Of a DNA stretch of 64,000 bases, positions 10,371 through 23,190 are shown piece after piece; positions within the stretch are counted from its first letter, which is position 1; each line of letters starts with the position of its first letter. A program made the position numbers and the translations under genes. The stretch spans positions 206,006,017 to 206,070,016 of the forward strand of contig JARDYH010000004.1 of assembly GCA_029215795.1 (NCBI GenBank). Direction: 5' to 3'. Under the pieces are notes generated by a model. That model searched no databases. It was not told where the DNA came from and saw nothing but the letters and a program-made list of their open reading frames with translations. This DNA is from Anniella stebbinsi (Eukaryota > Chordata > Lepidosauria > Squamata > Anniellidae).

Positions 10371-12673
10371 CAGCGATGCTTCACATTTTCTTCTCTGATA
10401 TTTGATAGCAGTTGACAGGCTATGTTATGTGATTTTTCATACCTCTTTGTTTGGCACCTGACAGTGCTTGATATTTGACAGCTGCTGGCATTCTGAGCTT
10501 GACACTTGATATTTAACATCCAATCTGATGATGATCTTTGACAGTTAACTGGCATTTAATATCTGTCAGCCTACACTTGAGAGCACCGGATGCTCTATAC
10601 AGAATATACCACAACTAACACACAATTGTAGCATTGATTTTTGCAAGTTGATTCATTCTTTGATGGATGACATTAACAATGAGTAATTTACAAAGGAAGC
10701 TGCAATAGAATGTTGCAGTGTATCCTGCCTCCTAATAGTAGTGCTTCTGTTCTGGTCCTGAGAAGGGACTTGAGGTGGAGAGTGGGTGGAGCCCACAAAG
10801 GAAGCCCAAGCCACCATGGGGCAATTGGGAATACTCTAAAGGCCAGATTAGTCTCACAGGCCACAGATTTCCCATCCCTGATGTAGAGCAACAAGATGTA
10901 GGACACTCCAACTGCCCCCATCCCTGGCATCATGTGCTCTGTGTAGCTCCTCTCCCCTGGGCTACATGCATACAGTGCAAATATCTACAAAAGGTCTTCT
11001 CATGAACACCTAAAACCCTGCACAACTGGGATTCGACTGGGACGTGCAAGCTTTTTGTGCATACAAAGGCCCCTATCCTATAGATCTTGTAACATACAGT
11101 ATCAGGGGGCAGGGCTGTCAGCACAGCCCTGCTCCTTACTCTTATCTGGAGCAATAACTTCTGAATAGGGGTAGAGTTAACTATACTTTTCAGTGGGATG
11201 TAAATCATCCAACAGTACTATGAAAGGCAATACAATATCATCACCTTTATGCACAGACATTAAATGTCTGGAGAGATTTTTGCACAGCTTCAGTATTTGT
11301 TTTCATAAATGTATCATTGTTTGGGAGGAAAGACATGTGCTGATGCTTTCCTGTGGGCTTAGGCTGATATCTTCTGTAACGTAAATTGCCAGCAAATTTG
11401 TGGTGGGTAGGAACTGCACATATACAAAGACATAGAAAATAAATATTTACCTACCTGGAGAGAAGCAGATGGAGTCAATAACTGGCTTGAAAATGAATAA
11501 GCAAGTCAGGGGAAGAAGAAATAGTTGCAGAGACTGTAGTCCTGAGCAAGTTGTTACACACTGAATCATGCATTCCTCCAAAAAATACAATGGTTAATTA
11601 TTGTTAAGAATAAATGAGAAGTTGCATGCTGTGGATACTAAATCACAACAGCACAGTAAACAAGTTATAAAAACCTAGACTATCACTTCTGTCAATGCCA
11701 GCATTTGCTATCTTTTTCACAGATTAATTTCGCAAGTGGAGAAACTTGACACATCAGTAATTTTGCTGCCCATGCTTCAAATCAAATGCAGCACATTTTA
11801 CACTGTGCTCATCGCTCACTATATAACCCCTATACAAACGTACAGTGTTATATAATAAAGGTAATCTTATGAGCCACAAAAGCTTATATTGTAAATAACA
11901 GTACCAGCTGAAAGAAAATGAAAGATATTTAAAAAGCTATTGAAAGTGTGGTTGCTTCGCAATGCAAAGTTGTTCTAGATAGGTAAGTCTATGGCTGCAA
12001 ATATACTGTTGATCCATCAGAAACTTTCTATAGAAAGCAAAATTAGTTCTAGTTGCTTGGATTATTCGTGTAGAGAGGATCCCTGAGCAGTTTGGCCTTT
12101 CCCTCTACAGTTCCCTCCTTTGTCCCTATATGGGCCATGGGCAGTTGTACATAGCCTGCATCCATGCTTACAAGGCCTCAAGTCACCAGTTCAAAACCCG
12201 CTGAAGACTTAAGTCATGACAAGCGTCCGTGAAGAGTTTGTTTCCAGAATGCAGGCACTACCGCAGTAATAAGGGTGACAATGGTACAAAGAAAAAGATC
12301 AAGACTGCAGTACTGATTGGCAGGAATCAATGGGAAATGTGATCCTGATCTCATCAGAATGTGGGTTGGATCCCAAATGTATTCTAAGCTGTACATACAG
12401 GTTTCTGTTCACACAACATATGGTACATGGATCTCTTTCTAATTTGGCTAAAAGCTCACTGTTATAAAATGCAAGAAAGTCTGTCAAAAGTAGGACTCCA
12501 GGGGGGTGTCATTACAGCCTATTTACCCCATCGTGGCTGTGCAGTGGTGCTGCATTGTTCATATGATGCAGCCGCCAACTCACAGCCATATCGGGCTTTT
12601 AGCCCCGAAACTGTGCTTTTTTGCAGTGTCATTTTAACATGATTTTTTTTAGTTGCCCTGAGGTCAGTACATT
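10371..12673. other. Long stretch without a recognisable gene or repeat
   Basis: The only internal pattern is a loose recurrence of 'tgacag' and 'tgatattt' motifs at 10400-10565, too irregular to call a tandem array. 11600-12060 is AT-rich. Short open frames on both strands overlap and show nothing protein-like. Confidence 0.4.
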
Positions 12674-12832
12674 GGGCCTGCTCAGACAACACGCTAAGCC
12701 ATGGTTTGTCCAATACCACTTTTGCAGCAAATGGTTAGTGAACATGTTTAAACTGTGGTTATGTAGCCACCATGGTTAGGAATGGTTCACATGATATGTC
12801 AAATCATGGTTCACATGACACGCTAAGCCCAA
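12674..12832. mobile_element. Palindromic MITE with CTGTTCAGACAACA-type ends, copy 1
   Basis: The element starts 'gggcctgctcagacaacacgc' and repeats inverted and direct versions of 'gctaagccatggtt'. The same family occurs at 22656-22737, 23191-23513, 43852-43931 and 49079-49290, with the terminal motif 'ctgttcagacaacacgctaa'. It is short and non-coding with inverted ends, hence a MITE; I could not find a clean target duplication for this copy. Confidence 0.55.
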
Positions 12833-15800
12833 TGAGTCAGTGGTGGCCTCAGTTTGGATTAAGCCAGTGGACATTGCTGGGGGCGGATCCAAACCCAGGG
12901 TAAGTGCAGGAACACAGGGCTCAGGGAGGGCTGGCAAGCTGAATGGCTACCAGCACTGTGATTTTTCTGGCTAGATAGCCCACGCTCCCTCCTGCCATCT
13001 AAATTTATCATTCCTGTCCTGCAGCAATGATGCTGCAGGTTTTTGAGGTAATCAGCTACAAAGACACTCCACAGATTTAATCTGGATCATTTTCCTGCAT
13101 GATCCTACTGAAAATGACATATCTGATGTCTTCTTTCTGCAAGCACTGAACAAGCCTTCTTTCTCTAACTTCAATTCTATCTTTGTTACTCTGACACAAC
13201 ATTCCAGTCCAGTTATCACTAAGCTGCCATGCCTACCCTTCTTTTAATCCACACAAATGCAGATTTGTTCTTGGACCATGCCATCCTCTTGCATTCTGTG
13301 TCTTATATGAATCCATGTTATAGTCCAGCTATGATGATCACCGTTGCAAACATGTCTGGAAACCCTCCTCCCACATTTCATCTGAAGACACTGACCATGA
13401 TGCAGGCATCATTATTTCAACATCAAGTCAACCTTACTTTCCCCCACTCCCTTGTATTCCATACACCACCACATTTTTGTAAAATCTTGCCTGAGGAAGA
13501 GATCTGCAGATCTTGAAAGTTTGCACATTTTTAGCTCCATCACACCAGCGATTTAGTGCACTCTTGCCATGCCTGGTATGCAGATTTGAAGCACGGTACT
13601 CACATAATGCTAACACCCCACCTCTTCCCCAGTCTTTTCTAGAATGATAAAAGTCTGGATTATTTTCCCTAAGCATATTTAGTATGCCCTAAGTCTCCAT
13701 GTAGTTTTAAAGAACTGGGGGCTTGAATTAATTGCATCAGGTCCTGGCAGGGAAAAGTGATCTCTCCCAGCAGCCGGCTCCAAGCCTCAATATAAAACCC
13801 AAACCTTGCATCCCAAACTCCAAAATATATATTTTTTAAATCATACAATGCCTGAATCTCTGCAGAGACAGGATTGTACTCCCTCAATGCCCCCAAAGAG
13901 CCTGACTAAAGGGTCATTCCATTTTCGCCCAGCAGAAAGGCGGTCTGGTTGAAGTGCTCATCTGCCAGGACCTGACTGGAGGGAGAAAGAGAAGGGGAAG
14001 GGTGGAGTGTAGCGGAGCGGAGAGGAAGAGCAAATGAGCAAACAAGCGAAGGAGCTGCTATTCAGATGAAAGGGATCATAAACTTGACGTGTTTCTGCAT
14101 TAGAGGTTAAAAAAACCACGGAGGCAAACGGGGGGAATTAGGTATAATGGAGGTCTTCGTGTAATTTGCGGTATTACGCTAATGTATTGCTATATATTCT
14201 TTTACTGTTTTTCCTGACTGATGATCTTTTGATATATGTAGAGGGGGGCTCTTGCCCATTAGGTAGAATGTTGTGCTTTTTGAAAACCAGCTCTTGCTTT
14301 TTTGGAGAGAGAACCTCCCCCCCCCCCACACACACACACAAAGAAATAGAACTTTCTCCCAAATATTCCATAAAAAAACCCTTCCAAATAGCTGACATTT
14401 TGCAATGAGCTCCTATTGGAACAAAATGGCACAAATTCCCTGAAGCTGTTGGCTTTCATATGAATGAGGGATTGATCAAACCAAGTCTTTTCAGCAAGAT
14501 GAATAATAAGACAAGCTCTGCAGTACAATTAATCCTTCACACACACACACACACACACAGTCTTTGAGCCACTATGATTGATCAACTTTCATAATTGTGG
14601 TGCACAAATGTGAGACTGTAATCTCAGGGAAAGATATATGAACCAGATTTACAGCTGATCATAGAGGAGTCCGTCATCTGTTAGCAAACTTTATGATGGA
14701 AATGAATTGCAGATATTTGTTCTTCATCGACAAACAAGGCTGAGCAGAGTCATGGGCTAGGCTATCCTAAAGGCACCCTTGGCATTGGAATGGAAGCCGA
14801 TGCATAAAGCAGGAGTAGTACATCATTTTGTTCTTCTGTTTCCAGACATGTTTGGACATTTTATTCATGTTGGAAGAATCTGTTGGTTCTTTTCATCAAC
14901 TCCAGAAGACAGAGAGGTCAAGTATGTATTGGGGCCACAAGACTAGCAAAGTGCATGGCAGGGATACAATCAACCAAAACTACTGGTCACACATAACTGA
15001 ATGCCAAGGATGCAGTCAGGCACAAAATGCCCACAGAAACTACGTTCTAATAGCCGTTCCAGACAATACTCCATATTCAAGGGAAATGGTACAGCCAGTC
15101 GCTGTTTCAGGCCATTTTTCTTGAATATAGACTGTTGCCCGGAACAGATATCAGAATGTGGTTTCTGTGAACATTTGTGATTTTTTGCATCAGTCCCATG
15201 TAGTTGTGTGTGACTGATGAGCTTGGTTGAAGTGGCCATTCCGGGACATTCGGTTATATTATATTATAATATAATATCACAATGTTTTAGTCCTAAAATA
15301 CTGTTCTCAAGTGTCTCTAACACATGTCACTGTTTTGACGTGGTTTTTTTAAACAAAGGGGTCATTCCGGCCTGTTTTGTTCTGTTCCGGCTTTTATGCC
15401 ATCCCACCGAATTATGTTATTGGCATAAAGCTAGCTCAGGATATGCTGACAGGAACTCTTGTTCTTACATTCTAAAAGTGAATCACACCCTTGCCCCCTG
15501 TCGCTGTTTTGCCCCTGAGTTCAGCTGGAGACCAAGGGGCTGTCTAAACACTCGGAAAGCCCCCGGGGGGGTGAATAGTGACCACGGCATTAATTATATG
15601 ACACTGCTGCAAACGTGCACCCACCCTGGAGATTTCTGCCGAAGCTGCTGAGAAAATAAAAGGTCAGGGACGTAGCCCGACCTTTTCTCTCACTCTGGAA
15701 TCGCAACGGAAGCATGGCTGGGTGGTGCCTGGTGGAAGGCGACCTGCAATTGGTCACCTTCCACTGGGAAGAGGGCATGGGTGGCTCCAGTCCCTGGATA

Positions 15801-15965
15801 GCCTCCCAGAAACCCCGAGCTACCTCTTCGATATCGGGATTACCTGATGCCACCCCAGGGAAGGGAAAGAGTGGGGTTTGAGGGGAGGCAGCACCAACTC
15901 AGCACTGTGAAAACACACTCACCCCCAAGTGAAAAGCAAAATAGATTTCCCACTGCTGGTTTATT
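12833..15965. other. Long stretch with only simple repeats
   Basis: It contains a C-run plus (CA)n at 14317-14341 and (CA)n at 14538-14560, and an AT-only palindromic stretch at 15255-15279. No gene was recognised. The 144-codon frame at 15217-15651 (plus) has no domain and ordinary flanks, so I do not call it. Confidence 0.4.
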
Positions 15966-15969
15966 CCCT

Positions 15970-16105
15970 GTTCCTTCCCCATTCCTTTTTCCTTTTGTCT
16001 TTTTAAATTGTAAGCTTGTGGGCAGGGATGGTCTGCCTGCTTGATTGTATGTAAGGCACTCTGGGAGCCTTTTTTGCTGAAGAGAGTTCAAATACATTAA
16101 TAAAT
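15970..16105 (+). mobile_element. LINE 3' tail remnant
   Basis: 'ttgtaagcttgtgggcagggatggtc' and 'tctgggagccttttttgctgaagag', followed by an AAT-type tail, match the 3' end seen in Jockey-superfamily LINE families of reptiles. Only the tail remains. Confidence 0.5.
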
Positions 16106-16452
16106 AATATGGCACCTTCAAAGCTATACCTTCAGCATTGGAGCTGCTTTGAAAGGGCCCTCACTTTTCCCCTTTCCTCTGAACTTTTCAAAAGCATTGG
16201 GCAGGGTGGGGGGATTGTTAGACAGGTGATGGATTTGGCATTATGGCATCAATCACACCCATTATGTCCAGGCATATTCACTCATCCAGAAATTTTATGA
16301 ATGATACCTGTCAAAGCCTGGACCAAGTCAGCTGAGATGGAGTATGCCTAGAGAGAGGGATGGTATCTTGTCCCCTATTACCAGATGATTTCTTCATCTA
16401 TTCTTCCTCCAAGATTACTTTGGGGGGAAAGAGGGTTTGATTAAGCAACACT

Positions 16453-17847
16453 GAGCCTATCTACACTACTGCTTTAAAACAGTATCCATTTCAGTTGGGT
16501 TTCAGGCCGGGTTTTGGCACGGAAACAGCCTTGGTCGCCCTGTATGATGACCTATGTCAGGAGAGGAACAAGGGGAGTGTGACTCTGTTGATTCTCCTTG
16601 ATCTCTCAGTGGCTTTTGATACCATCGACCATGGTATCCTTCTGGCACTACTGGCTGAGTTGGGAGTGGGAGGCACTGCATATCAGTGGTTCTGCTCCTA
16701 CTTGACAGGTCGGCTCCAAAAGGTGGTGCTTGGGGGACATTGCTCAGCCCCATGGATTCTCCAGTATGGGGTTCTGCAGGAGTCCCCATGCTGTTCAATA
16801 TCTACATGAAACTGTAGGGTGCGGTCATCCAGAGTTTGGGAGTGCATTGTCATCAGTAGGCTGATGAAACGCAACTCTACTTCTCCTTTTCATCTTCATC
16901 AGGTGAGGCTGTGGATGTGTTGAACCGGTGCTTGGCTGCAACAATGGACTGGATGAGAGCTCAATCCAGACAAGACTGAGATGCTGCTAGTGGGGGGTTC
17001 CTCTGACCGTATGGAGGGTGTTCAACCTGTTCTGAAAGGGGTTGCCCTCCCCCTGAAGGAGCAAGTTCATAGCTTGGGGGTTCTCCTAGAACCATCTCTG
17101 TCACTTGAGGCTCAGGTGGCCTCGGTGGCACAGAGTGCCTTCTACCAACTTCGGCTGGTGGCCCAGCTACAGCCCTATCTGGCTTCAGTTGTCCATGCTC
17201 TGGTAACCTCCAAGTTAGATTACTGCAATGCGCTCTACGTGGGGCTGCCTTTGAAGATGGTTCGGAAGCTGCAGCTTGTGCAGAATGCAGCAACCAGATT
17301 GGTAACAGGGACCAGAAGGTTTGAACATATAAGACTGATTCTGGCCCACTTCCATTGGCTGCCTGTATGTTTCCAAGCCCGATTCAAGGTGCTGGTTTTA
17401 ACCTATAAAGCCTTACACGGCTTGGGACCGCAATACCTGATGGAACGCCTTTCCCGACATGAACCTACCCAAACACTACGTTCAACATCAAAGGTCCTCC
17501 TCCGGGTGCCTACTCCAAGGGAAGCTCAGAGCATGGCAACAAGGGAGAGGGCCTTCTCTGTGGTGGCCCCCCAATTATGGAATGATCTCCCCGATGAGGC
17601 CAGCCTGGCACCAACACAGTTATCTTTTCAGCGCCAAGTCAAAACTTTTATTTTCTCCCAGGCATTTTAACAGCTCAAATTGAGGTTTTGATTGACACTG
17701 TGGCCAGGCTTAACAGTTTAAAATGTTTTAAATGTCAGTTGTTTTATGTTTATAGTTTTAAATTTTGTATATTGTCTTTTTAGTGTTCAATCTTTTAATT
17801 TTTGTATACCGCCCAGAACTTTGGCTATGGGACAGTATATAAATGTA

Positions 17848-17885
<38 letters not shown>

Positions 17886-17966
17886 AGTTTAAAATGGTTT
17901 ATAACAGTAACGACAACTGTTGGGGCCCAAGACACACTCCATATACAGTTTTCAAAACATTTTCAT
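16453..17966. mobile_element. Small MITE interrupted by a LINE
   Basis: The left piece (16453-16483) begins GAGCCTATCTACAC and ends 'gctttaaaacagt'. The right piece (17884-about 17966) continues 'acagtttaaaatggttta' through 'actgttggggccca'. The same sequence is uninterrupted at 56155-56277, where the right end is 'gtgtagataggctc', the inverse of the left end here. The LINE at 16484-17883 sits between a direct ACAGT repeat. Confidence 0.6.
16484..17883 (+). mobile_element. CR1/L2-group LINE, 5'-truncated, copy 1
   Basis: The insertion starts within the reverse transcriptase. GSVTLLILLDLSVAFDTIDH (near 16580-16630) is RT motif A, with its first catalytic Asp. The frame then breaks near 16765-16815, and the motif-C region at about 16855 reads stop-Ala-Asp-Glu instead of Tyr-Ala-Asp-Asp. 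The C-terminal part (16981-17670) is one open frame of 229 codons, with SKLDYCNALYVGLP, FHWLPVCFQARFKVL and TRERAFSVVAPQLWNDLP, typical of this LINE group. A 3' UTR and an (AAT)n tail (17849-17883) follow. The target duplication is short (ACAGT). The copy is inactive. Confidence 0.88.
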
Positions 17967-17999
17967 GATGCATTCATTCAAGGTAATGAATGCATCATG
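17964..17999. repeat. 15-bp perfect hairpin
   Basis: 'catgatgcattcatt' is followed by six bases and its exact reverse complement. It lies just beyond the MITE and has no transcription context. Confidence 0.85.
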
Positions 18000-19608
18000 A
18001 TCATTCAGTGATACAACAAGAAGGGGAATGCACAATTCAGAATATAGGTAAAACTAACATAATTCATTACAATGTGTGAAACATATCTAGTATCTTACAC
18101 AATTATAAAACTATAACACATTATGTAGATGACTAATAGTGGGGGGCACAAATAATCCAGTAAATAAATGAAAACTGAAGGGACTCAAGTATTGCAATCA
18201 AACCACATTAACAAAAATAGCTCTACAATTATGTATATATGCAGAAAAACAAACACAAAACTCTACTTGTTTATGATGACTACAGATGTTAAAGCTCCAT
18301 CCTTCTTTGTTGTTCTGAATCATACTGGCAGTCAAGCATAGGAGATTCAGCCCATTCTTTTTTAACAGACAGAACTGCAACTAAAGAACTGCAGTCCTAT
18401 TGGGATGGCCATGAGCCTCCATACTTGGAAGCTTACAGCCATCCAGTGTAGAATAGGAGGAGCAGTGGAGGCGATCTTCTCCCGCTAGGCGTTTTGGCTA
18501 GACGGGCTTTTTTGTCCATCTAGCTGGAGCAGGAGGGAAGGAGACCACGTAGGCCTGGGGATACAGCCTCGCCTCATCTCCTTTCCCTCCTCTCTGAGGG
18601 GGGAGAGGGCAGGGAGCTTAGATTCCAGGTTCCAAGGTCAGCACGCTGTCTCTGACTTTGGATTCGGGAATCCAAACTATCCTGGTCAGAGCAATTCCAA
18701 GCTCCGAGGTCAGAGCGCTGTCTTCAGGCCAAAGGATTGCTCCCTTAATGTGCAATCCTATGCATGTTTAGACAGGAAAAAAGTCCTACAACTCCCAGAA
18801 ATGGTCTGATCTTGGATTACCCCTCCCAAGGTGTTATCCACGTCTATGGCCTTGGGAGGGGGAATCCCTGGGATGATTGCTCTGTTAGTAATTGCTAAAA
18901 GTTTAGAGCAACTCATCATTTTCTTCAGTGTTAAACTACAGTACAAAAATGAGTCACCTCTTTTCATTTCATGAGATTCTCACTGTACACGCCACAGAGA
19001 CAATCACATGCTATGCCACAATTGCCAACATCAGCAGGTAAGATATCCCACGGCCTCTATTGTGATATTCTGAATTGTACCATTTGTGTTCTATTTACAC
19101 ACCTAACAAGATTTAAAAGAAACTAGGGACATTGAAAATCAAGTTCCTGTCCTGAGGTTAATGAGTTGGCATGTCTATGTATACAAAATGGGGAGGTGGG
19201 AGAAACAACACTATTAAGATATTTCCTGTTTACAAATGAAAGCCAGAAGATGGTTCTCTGTGGTTGTTCTACAACAGTAATTATGTGCCAAGCTAAATTA
19301 ATGGATATGTTTCAAGCAAGGAAAATAGAGACAGGATGCATGGAACTAACTGAGAAATGACAATATTGATGACATCCCATGAAAACACCCAGCAGAGTTG
19401 CCAAAATTAAAATTCACAGGGAAGATGTGGCATTTAATTACTTGGGCACTTTATGTCACTGTGTTTGTCAATAGAACTATTCTGGAATAAGGAATTGGAA
19501 CCACAAAGCCTTTTCTCTCTCTTGACGATTATTCCCAGACATGGTGGGATTACTATAAAAATGGCCAAGTGCAAACATATCACTCCTGATCTCTATGTTG
19601 TGGGAAAC
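18000..19608. other. Mostly unannotated, with one palindromic repeat
   Basis: 18748-18935 contains a 'gtgcaatcctatgcatgttt' repeat with an inverted counterpart, the family best seen at 37215-37350. 18430-18740 is GC-richer and has two copies of 'ccaaggtcag-cgctgtct' or similar, an unexplained local duplication. Nothing else was recognised. Confidence 0.4.
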
Positions 19609-19770
19609 AAAAACATAAAATAAGCCATGCCAGAGCAGACCAAATGCCTATCTAGTCCAGTATTCTGTTCACACAGTGGCCAACCGGATGCTCATGGTAA
19701 GCCCAAAACAGAATATCACTACCAACTTGTGTTCACCAGAAACTGGCACACAAAGGCATAGACCCCCTCT
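19609..19770 (-). mobile_element. CR1-group LINE 3' end
   Basis: 'agccatgccagagcagacc', 'tagtccagtattctgttcacac' and 'agtggccaaccggatgctcat' are the reverse complement of the CR1 3' UTR end. The copy is cut off by the GC-rich element at 19775. Confidence 0.7.
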
Positions 19771-19774
19771 AGAT

Positions 19775-20253
19775 TAGGCTGACCAGGTGGCTCGGGATTT
19801 CCCGGTCCTAACCGGGAATCCAGGGGCAAACCGGCCCAACCGGGGGGCGGGGGGGCAAACCGGGGTGGTGGGGGGTCACGCGGCGGTGGCAGCAAGCAAG
19901 GAGCGGCGGTAGACCCGGCAGCGGAGGAGCCCGGGAAGCGGCCGCCCCAGCAGGTAAGCACGAAGGGGGGCACTTACCTGCTGGGGCGGCCGCTTCCCGG
20001 GCTCCTCCGCCGCCTTCGCCGCCGCTGCCGGGCTCGTAAGGCCAGAGACCGCGCGGAAGAGGCAGGAGAGGGCCGGATCCGGAAGTGACGTAACCGGCCC
20101 TCTCCCGCCTCTTCCGCATGGACCCCCCGCGGCTACGCGGGCGGCGAAGGAGGACCCCGCGCGGCTGCGCGGGCGGCGAAGGAGGACCCCGCGCGGCCGC
20201 GCGTGCGACGGAGGACCCGGCACGGCCGCGCAGGCAGCGACAGAGGAATCAGA
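19775..20253. mobile_element. GC-rich palindromic DNA element
   Basis: The segment starts TAGGCTGACCA, the same end as subfamily B of the 320-bp MITE. It contains a perfect 38-bp inverted repeat (19921-19958 with 19973-20010, 14-bp loop) of almost pure GC, a shorter palindrome around 'gggatttcccgg', and about four tandem units of 30-33 bp at 20120-20245. The right end is not clear; it abuts the next MITE. The end motif suggests a non-autonomous hAT-type element. Overlapping open frames here are products of the GC content. Confidence 0.5.
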
Positions 20254-20261
20254 TCACTAAT

Positions 20262-20581
20262 TAGGGTGACCAGATAAAATCCAGGTCAGGACTCATGTAA
20301 CTTTAAGAGTTGTAGAGAAAAGGGAATTTCAGCCAGTGTCATTTGTATGCAATTAGTTCCTGGTGAAATTCCCTCTTCATCACAACAGTTAAAGTTGCAG
20401 GCACTATACTAGAGTGACCATATACAAAAGAAGGCAGGGCCCCTGCAACTTTAACTGTTGTGATGAAGAGGGAATTTCACCAGGAACTAATTGCATACAA
20501 ATGACACTGGCTGAAATTCCCTTTTCTCTACAACTCTTAAAGTTACATGAGCCCTGACCTGGATTTTATCTGGTCACCCTA
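20262..20581 (-). mobile_element. 320-bp nested-palindrome MITE, subfamily B, copy 1
   Basis: Exactly 320 bp, from TAGGGTGACC to GGTCACCCTA, with a perfect 8-bp target duplication TCACTAAT (20254-20261 and 20582-20589). The 8-bp size and terminal motif indicate the hAT superfamily. The two halves are inverse copies, and each half is also an inner hairpin. The centre carries a single inner terminus, 'ctagagtgaccatat', in the orientation opposite to most copies. Subfamily B is recognised by 'caattagttcctgg' in place of 'catgcagcacctgg'. Non-coding. Confidence 0.9.
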
Positions 20582-20599
20582 TCACTAATCAGAGATAAG

Positions 20600-21015
20600 A
20601 GCAGGTTTGCTCTCGCAGTGTCCTGTTTCAAGTGAAGCCAAGGCAGGGGGGTGAGCCATTAGTGAAGGTTTGGTTCCAAGGTGAGGTCAAAAGGCAGCCC
20701 ATGTCTGAGCAGATAGGATCCAAGAAGGGAAAGGGTAGCCAAGCAGGATCACTTCTAAAGGCAAAGCCTGAAGACAGACCAAGATCCGAGAAAGCAGGGT
20801 CAAAGCAAAGAGCAATGTAACCAGATCCAAAGTCAAGTCTGAAGGGCCCAAAGGTCCATGCACAGAGGAGTCCTTTTAAGAGGACTAGGAAACCAAGGAA
20901 CACCCGGGCTGCTGAACAGACATAGTTCCAACAAGTCAGAGACTGAGGTTTTTAAGCCTGAGCTTTTTGAGCCCCACCCAAGGCTCAGCTGCAGGTCATC
21001 AGAGGTACTCTGAAA
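20600..21015 (-). mobile_element. Possible LTR fragment, family 2-like
   Basis: The block ends in 'gagccccacccaaggctcagctgcagg', which recurs almost unchanged at 59180-59210 after similarly textured sequence of short 'aagtc' and 'gatcc' repeats. On the minus strand an AT-rich TATA-like motif lies near 20950. The resemblance to the LTR at 39397-40603 is in style and not shown base by base. No ends or target duplication were found. Confidence 0.3.
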
Positions 21016-23190
21016 GAGCTCTTACTCATGAACATAGACTTGCTCATGGGTTGTCCTTTACTAATAAGTGGACACTTGCTCACCTGGCCACCTTCTTGGC
21101 CTGTAACTGTAGACCCTGGCTTTCCTGGGGGCTAGGCAGTACTTCAGCATCCATTGATAAATCCTAAGCTGTGTCCTGCACTCCCAGGAGCCCAGAATCT
21201 TCTCAATCAACTTTAGGGTCTTTTGAAGTGGCCTGGATTCAGCGCACAAGCCAGAATTTCCCTAACACTGCTTTACTTAAATCAGTATGATTGAAAGTTT
21301 CAGTTATTTAAATGAATGTGTTTCCTAACTATTATTTATGTGATACACAACAATTTCTATGCCTCCCTTAAAGAACTCTGATGAGTGGGTTAGGGTGGGC
21401 TGGAGTCTGATGAGTGGGTTAGGGTGACACATAGATCTTGTGCTAACTCATTGATGTTTATTTCACTTTATGTTTCACTTTTTTCTGTTTATCAATCTCC
21501 CTGGGTTTCAAAACCAATTTGTCATATAGCACTGGGGGAGGAGGGAGCTGCTGTTTGAGAAAAACAAGTCTAGGGTCTCTTTTGTCTCCTTGAACTGATT
21601 TCAATGTACTTTGGATCCTGGCTATGGGCTTTTGAAAACTATCTAAAAATGCATATGAATGCATGAATGCATATTGCATGTGCTCAAAGATCTTCATGTC
21701 CATTATCTCAGTAATTATTACAATAGCCCTGAGGTCCAGTACGCACCCCGGTGCAGTGCCTGTGGGCGTCAATACAGCAAAAGAAACCTTCAGAAATGCC
21801 TGCCATGGAACCCAACCCCCTCCCAATTGTTTTAAACTTTAGCTTTTAAAAATGAAACAAATGTCTTCCCAGCAGCTTGGATTACATCAGAGTGAAGCAA
21901 CAGCCTCCAGCCACCATCATTTTGATTTCCCATATATGTCTCCATTGCCCATGTGGAGCCAAAGGCATTCTTAGAAAAGAGAGAAATGCTCCTGGCTGGA
22001 CAAAAAAATAAGAAGAAATGGGAGAAAGCCACCACCCTCCCATCCCCGCTGCTGTTTTCTATGTGTGCCTCTGTGTTTTATGTTTGTGTGTGTTACGACT
22101 AGGTATTGTGTGTGCATGTTCTCTGTGTGGGGTAAAGGCTGGGTGTTTTTTGTGTGCATTTTCTATGTGTTTGTCTTTCTGTGTGAGGCAAATGGGTTGG
22201 TATTGTGTCTGTGGGACTGTTCCCACACGCACAGGGGGAGGAATGAACCACACAGCTGGGAACAGGTCACGAACCACTGCAAGGGGGGCCTCACATGACA
22301 GCAGAAACACATGGTGCCTCATGATTCTGATATCCAGCCCCCTGCATGGTTATGTTTTGATCCTTTGTGCATGTTACCCATGCATCCCGGCATTCACCAT
22401 GGCAGGAACAGGTTCACAGTGGCTGCTCTTTCCCAGTGCCTGGCAACCCCGACCATGGAGAAAATCCACACCAGAAAGATCATTCCTAAAAGTGGCAGAT
22501 ATTCTTGCTGGCCATCTCTATGGCCAGGCATTTTTTCACCTGTGCAAACTATGGGGGCCCTGAGAGACAACACATGAACCACCCCCATGGCCCGTTACCC
22601 CCACTGCAGAAAATGGGTATAAGGGGTGAGTACTTGACCCATCGTGGGGGTGGGGAACCACACACACAACACACTAAGTCATTGTGGATCAAATTTTTGA
22701 GTAATCCACAGTGGCATAGCGTGATGTCTGAACAGGCGTGATGTGTTTCTGGGTGAGGGGGTGTCTGTGTGTGTGTCTGTTTTCAGTATGGGGAAAGTGG
22801 CTGGCAGACCGCATATGTGTGGTGAACAGACATAGTTCTGATAGCAGCCATCTTATGATGTTGTCCCATCACACCTTCTTAACATGTGAAATGTGTCCAC
22901 CACTCCAAAATGTTTGGAAACCCTTGCAATAGCTCAATAATATGATAGACCACTATTTTTGTAGGGAGCAGCAAGGAGCTATACTATGACTAGAGAAATA
23001 ACTGTATAATTACATAAAGCCATTATGTGGTCTCCAAAGGATAGCTTTCTATACAAGGGTCAATAACTGAGTCACTTTTAATTAAAATACATTCTCTGTC
23101 TCTTTGTGTGGAAATTGAGGATAACAATAACAATATGTGAGTAGCATCTAGATCCTTCTTCCTGAATTATCCTTATAAACTACATATAGA
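21016..23190. other. Mostly unannotated region
   Basis: Features seen: an 18-bp direct duplication 'gatgagtgggttagggtg' at 21381 and 21408; a GT-rich, loosely repetitive tract at 22060-22215 built on 'tgtgtg' motifs; and a partial palindromic MITE at 22656-22737. A 122-codon minus-strand frame at 21458-21826 has no recognisable domain, and the 181-codon plus frame at 22018-22563 runs across the GT tract; neither is called as a gene. Confidence 0.4.

Noticed and set aside
15217..15651. 144-codon plus-strand open frame
   Set aside because: No domain, no known protein resemblance, a Cys/His-rich chance composition and no splice or promoter context.
19719..20223. Pro/Arg-rich minus-strand frames in the GC-rich block
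   Set aside because: The high GC content removes stop codons; the block is palindromic and tandem-repetitive, and a CpG-island promoter with a first exon is not supported.
21458..21826. 122-codon minus-strand open frame
   Set aside because: It looks more protein-like than most frames here, but I recognise no family and see no splice sites or start context, so it is left uncalled.
22018..22563. 181-codon plus-strand open frame
   Set aside because: It is driven by the GT-rich tract at 22060-22215, which reads as Cys/Val/Leu repeats; the rest has no protein signature.
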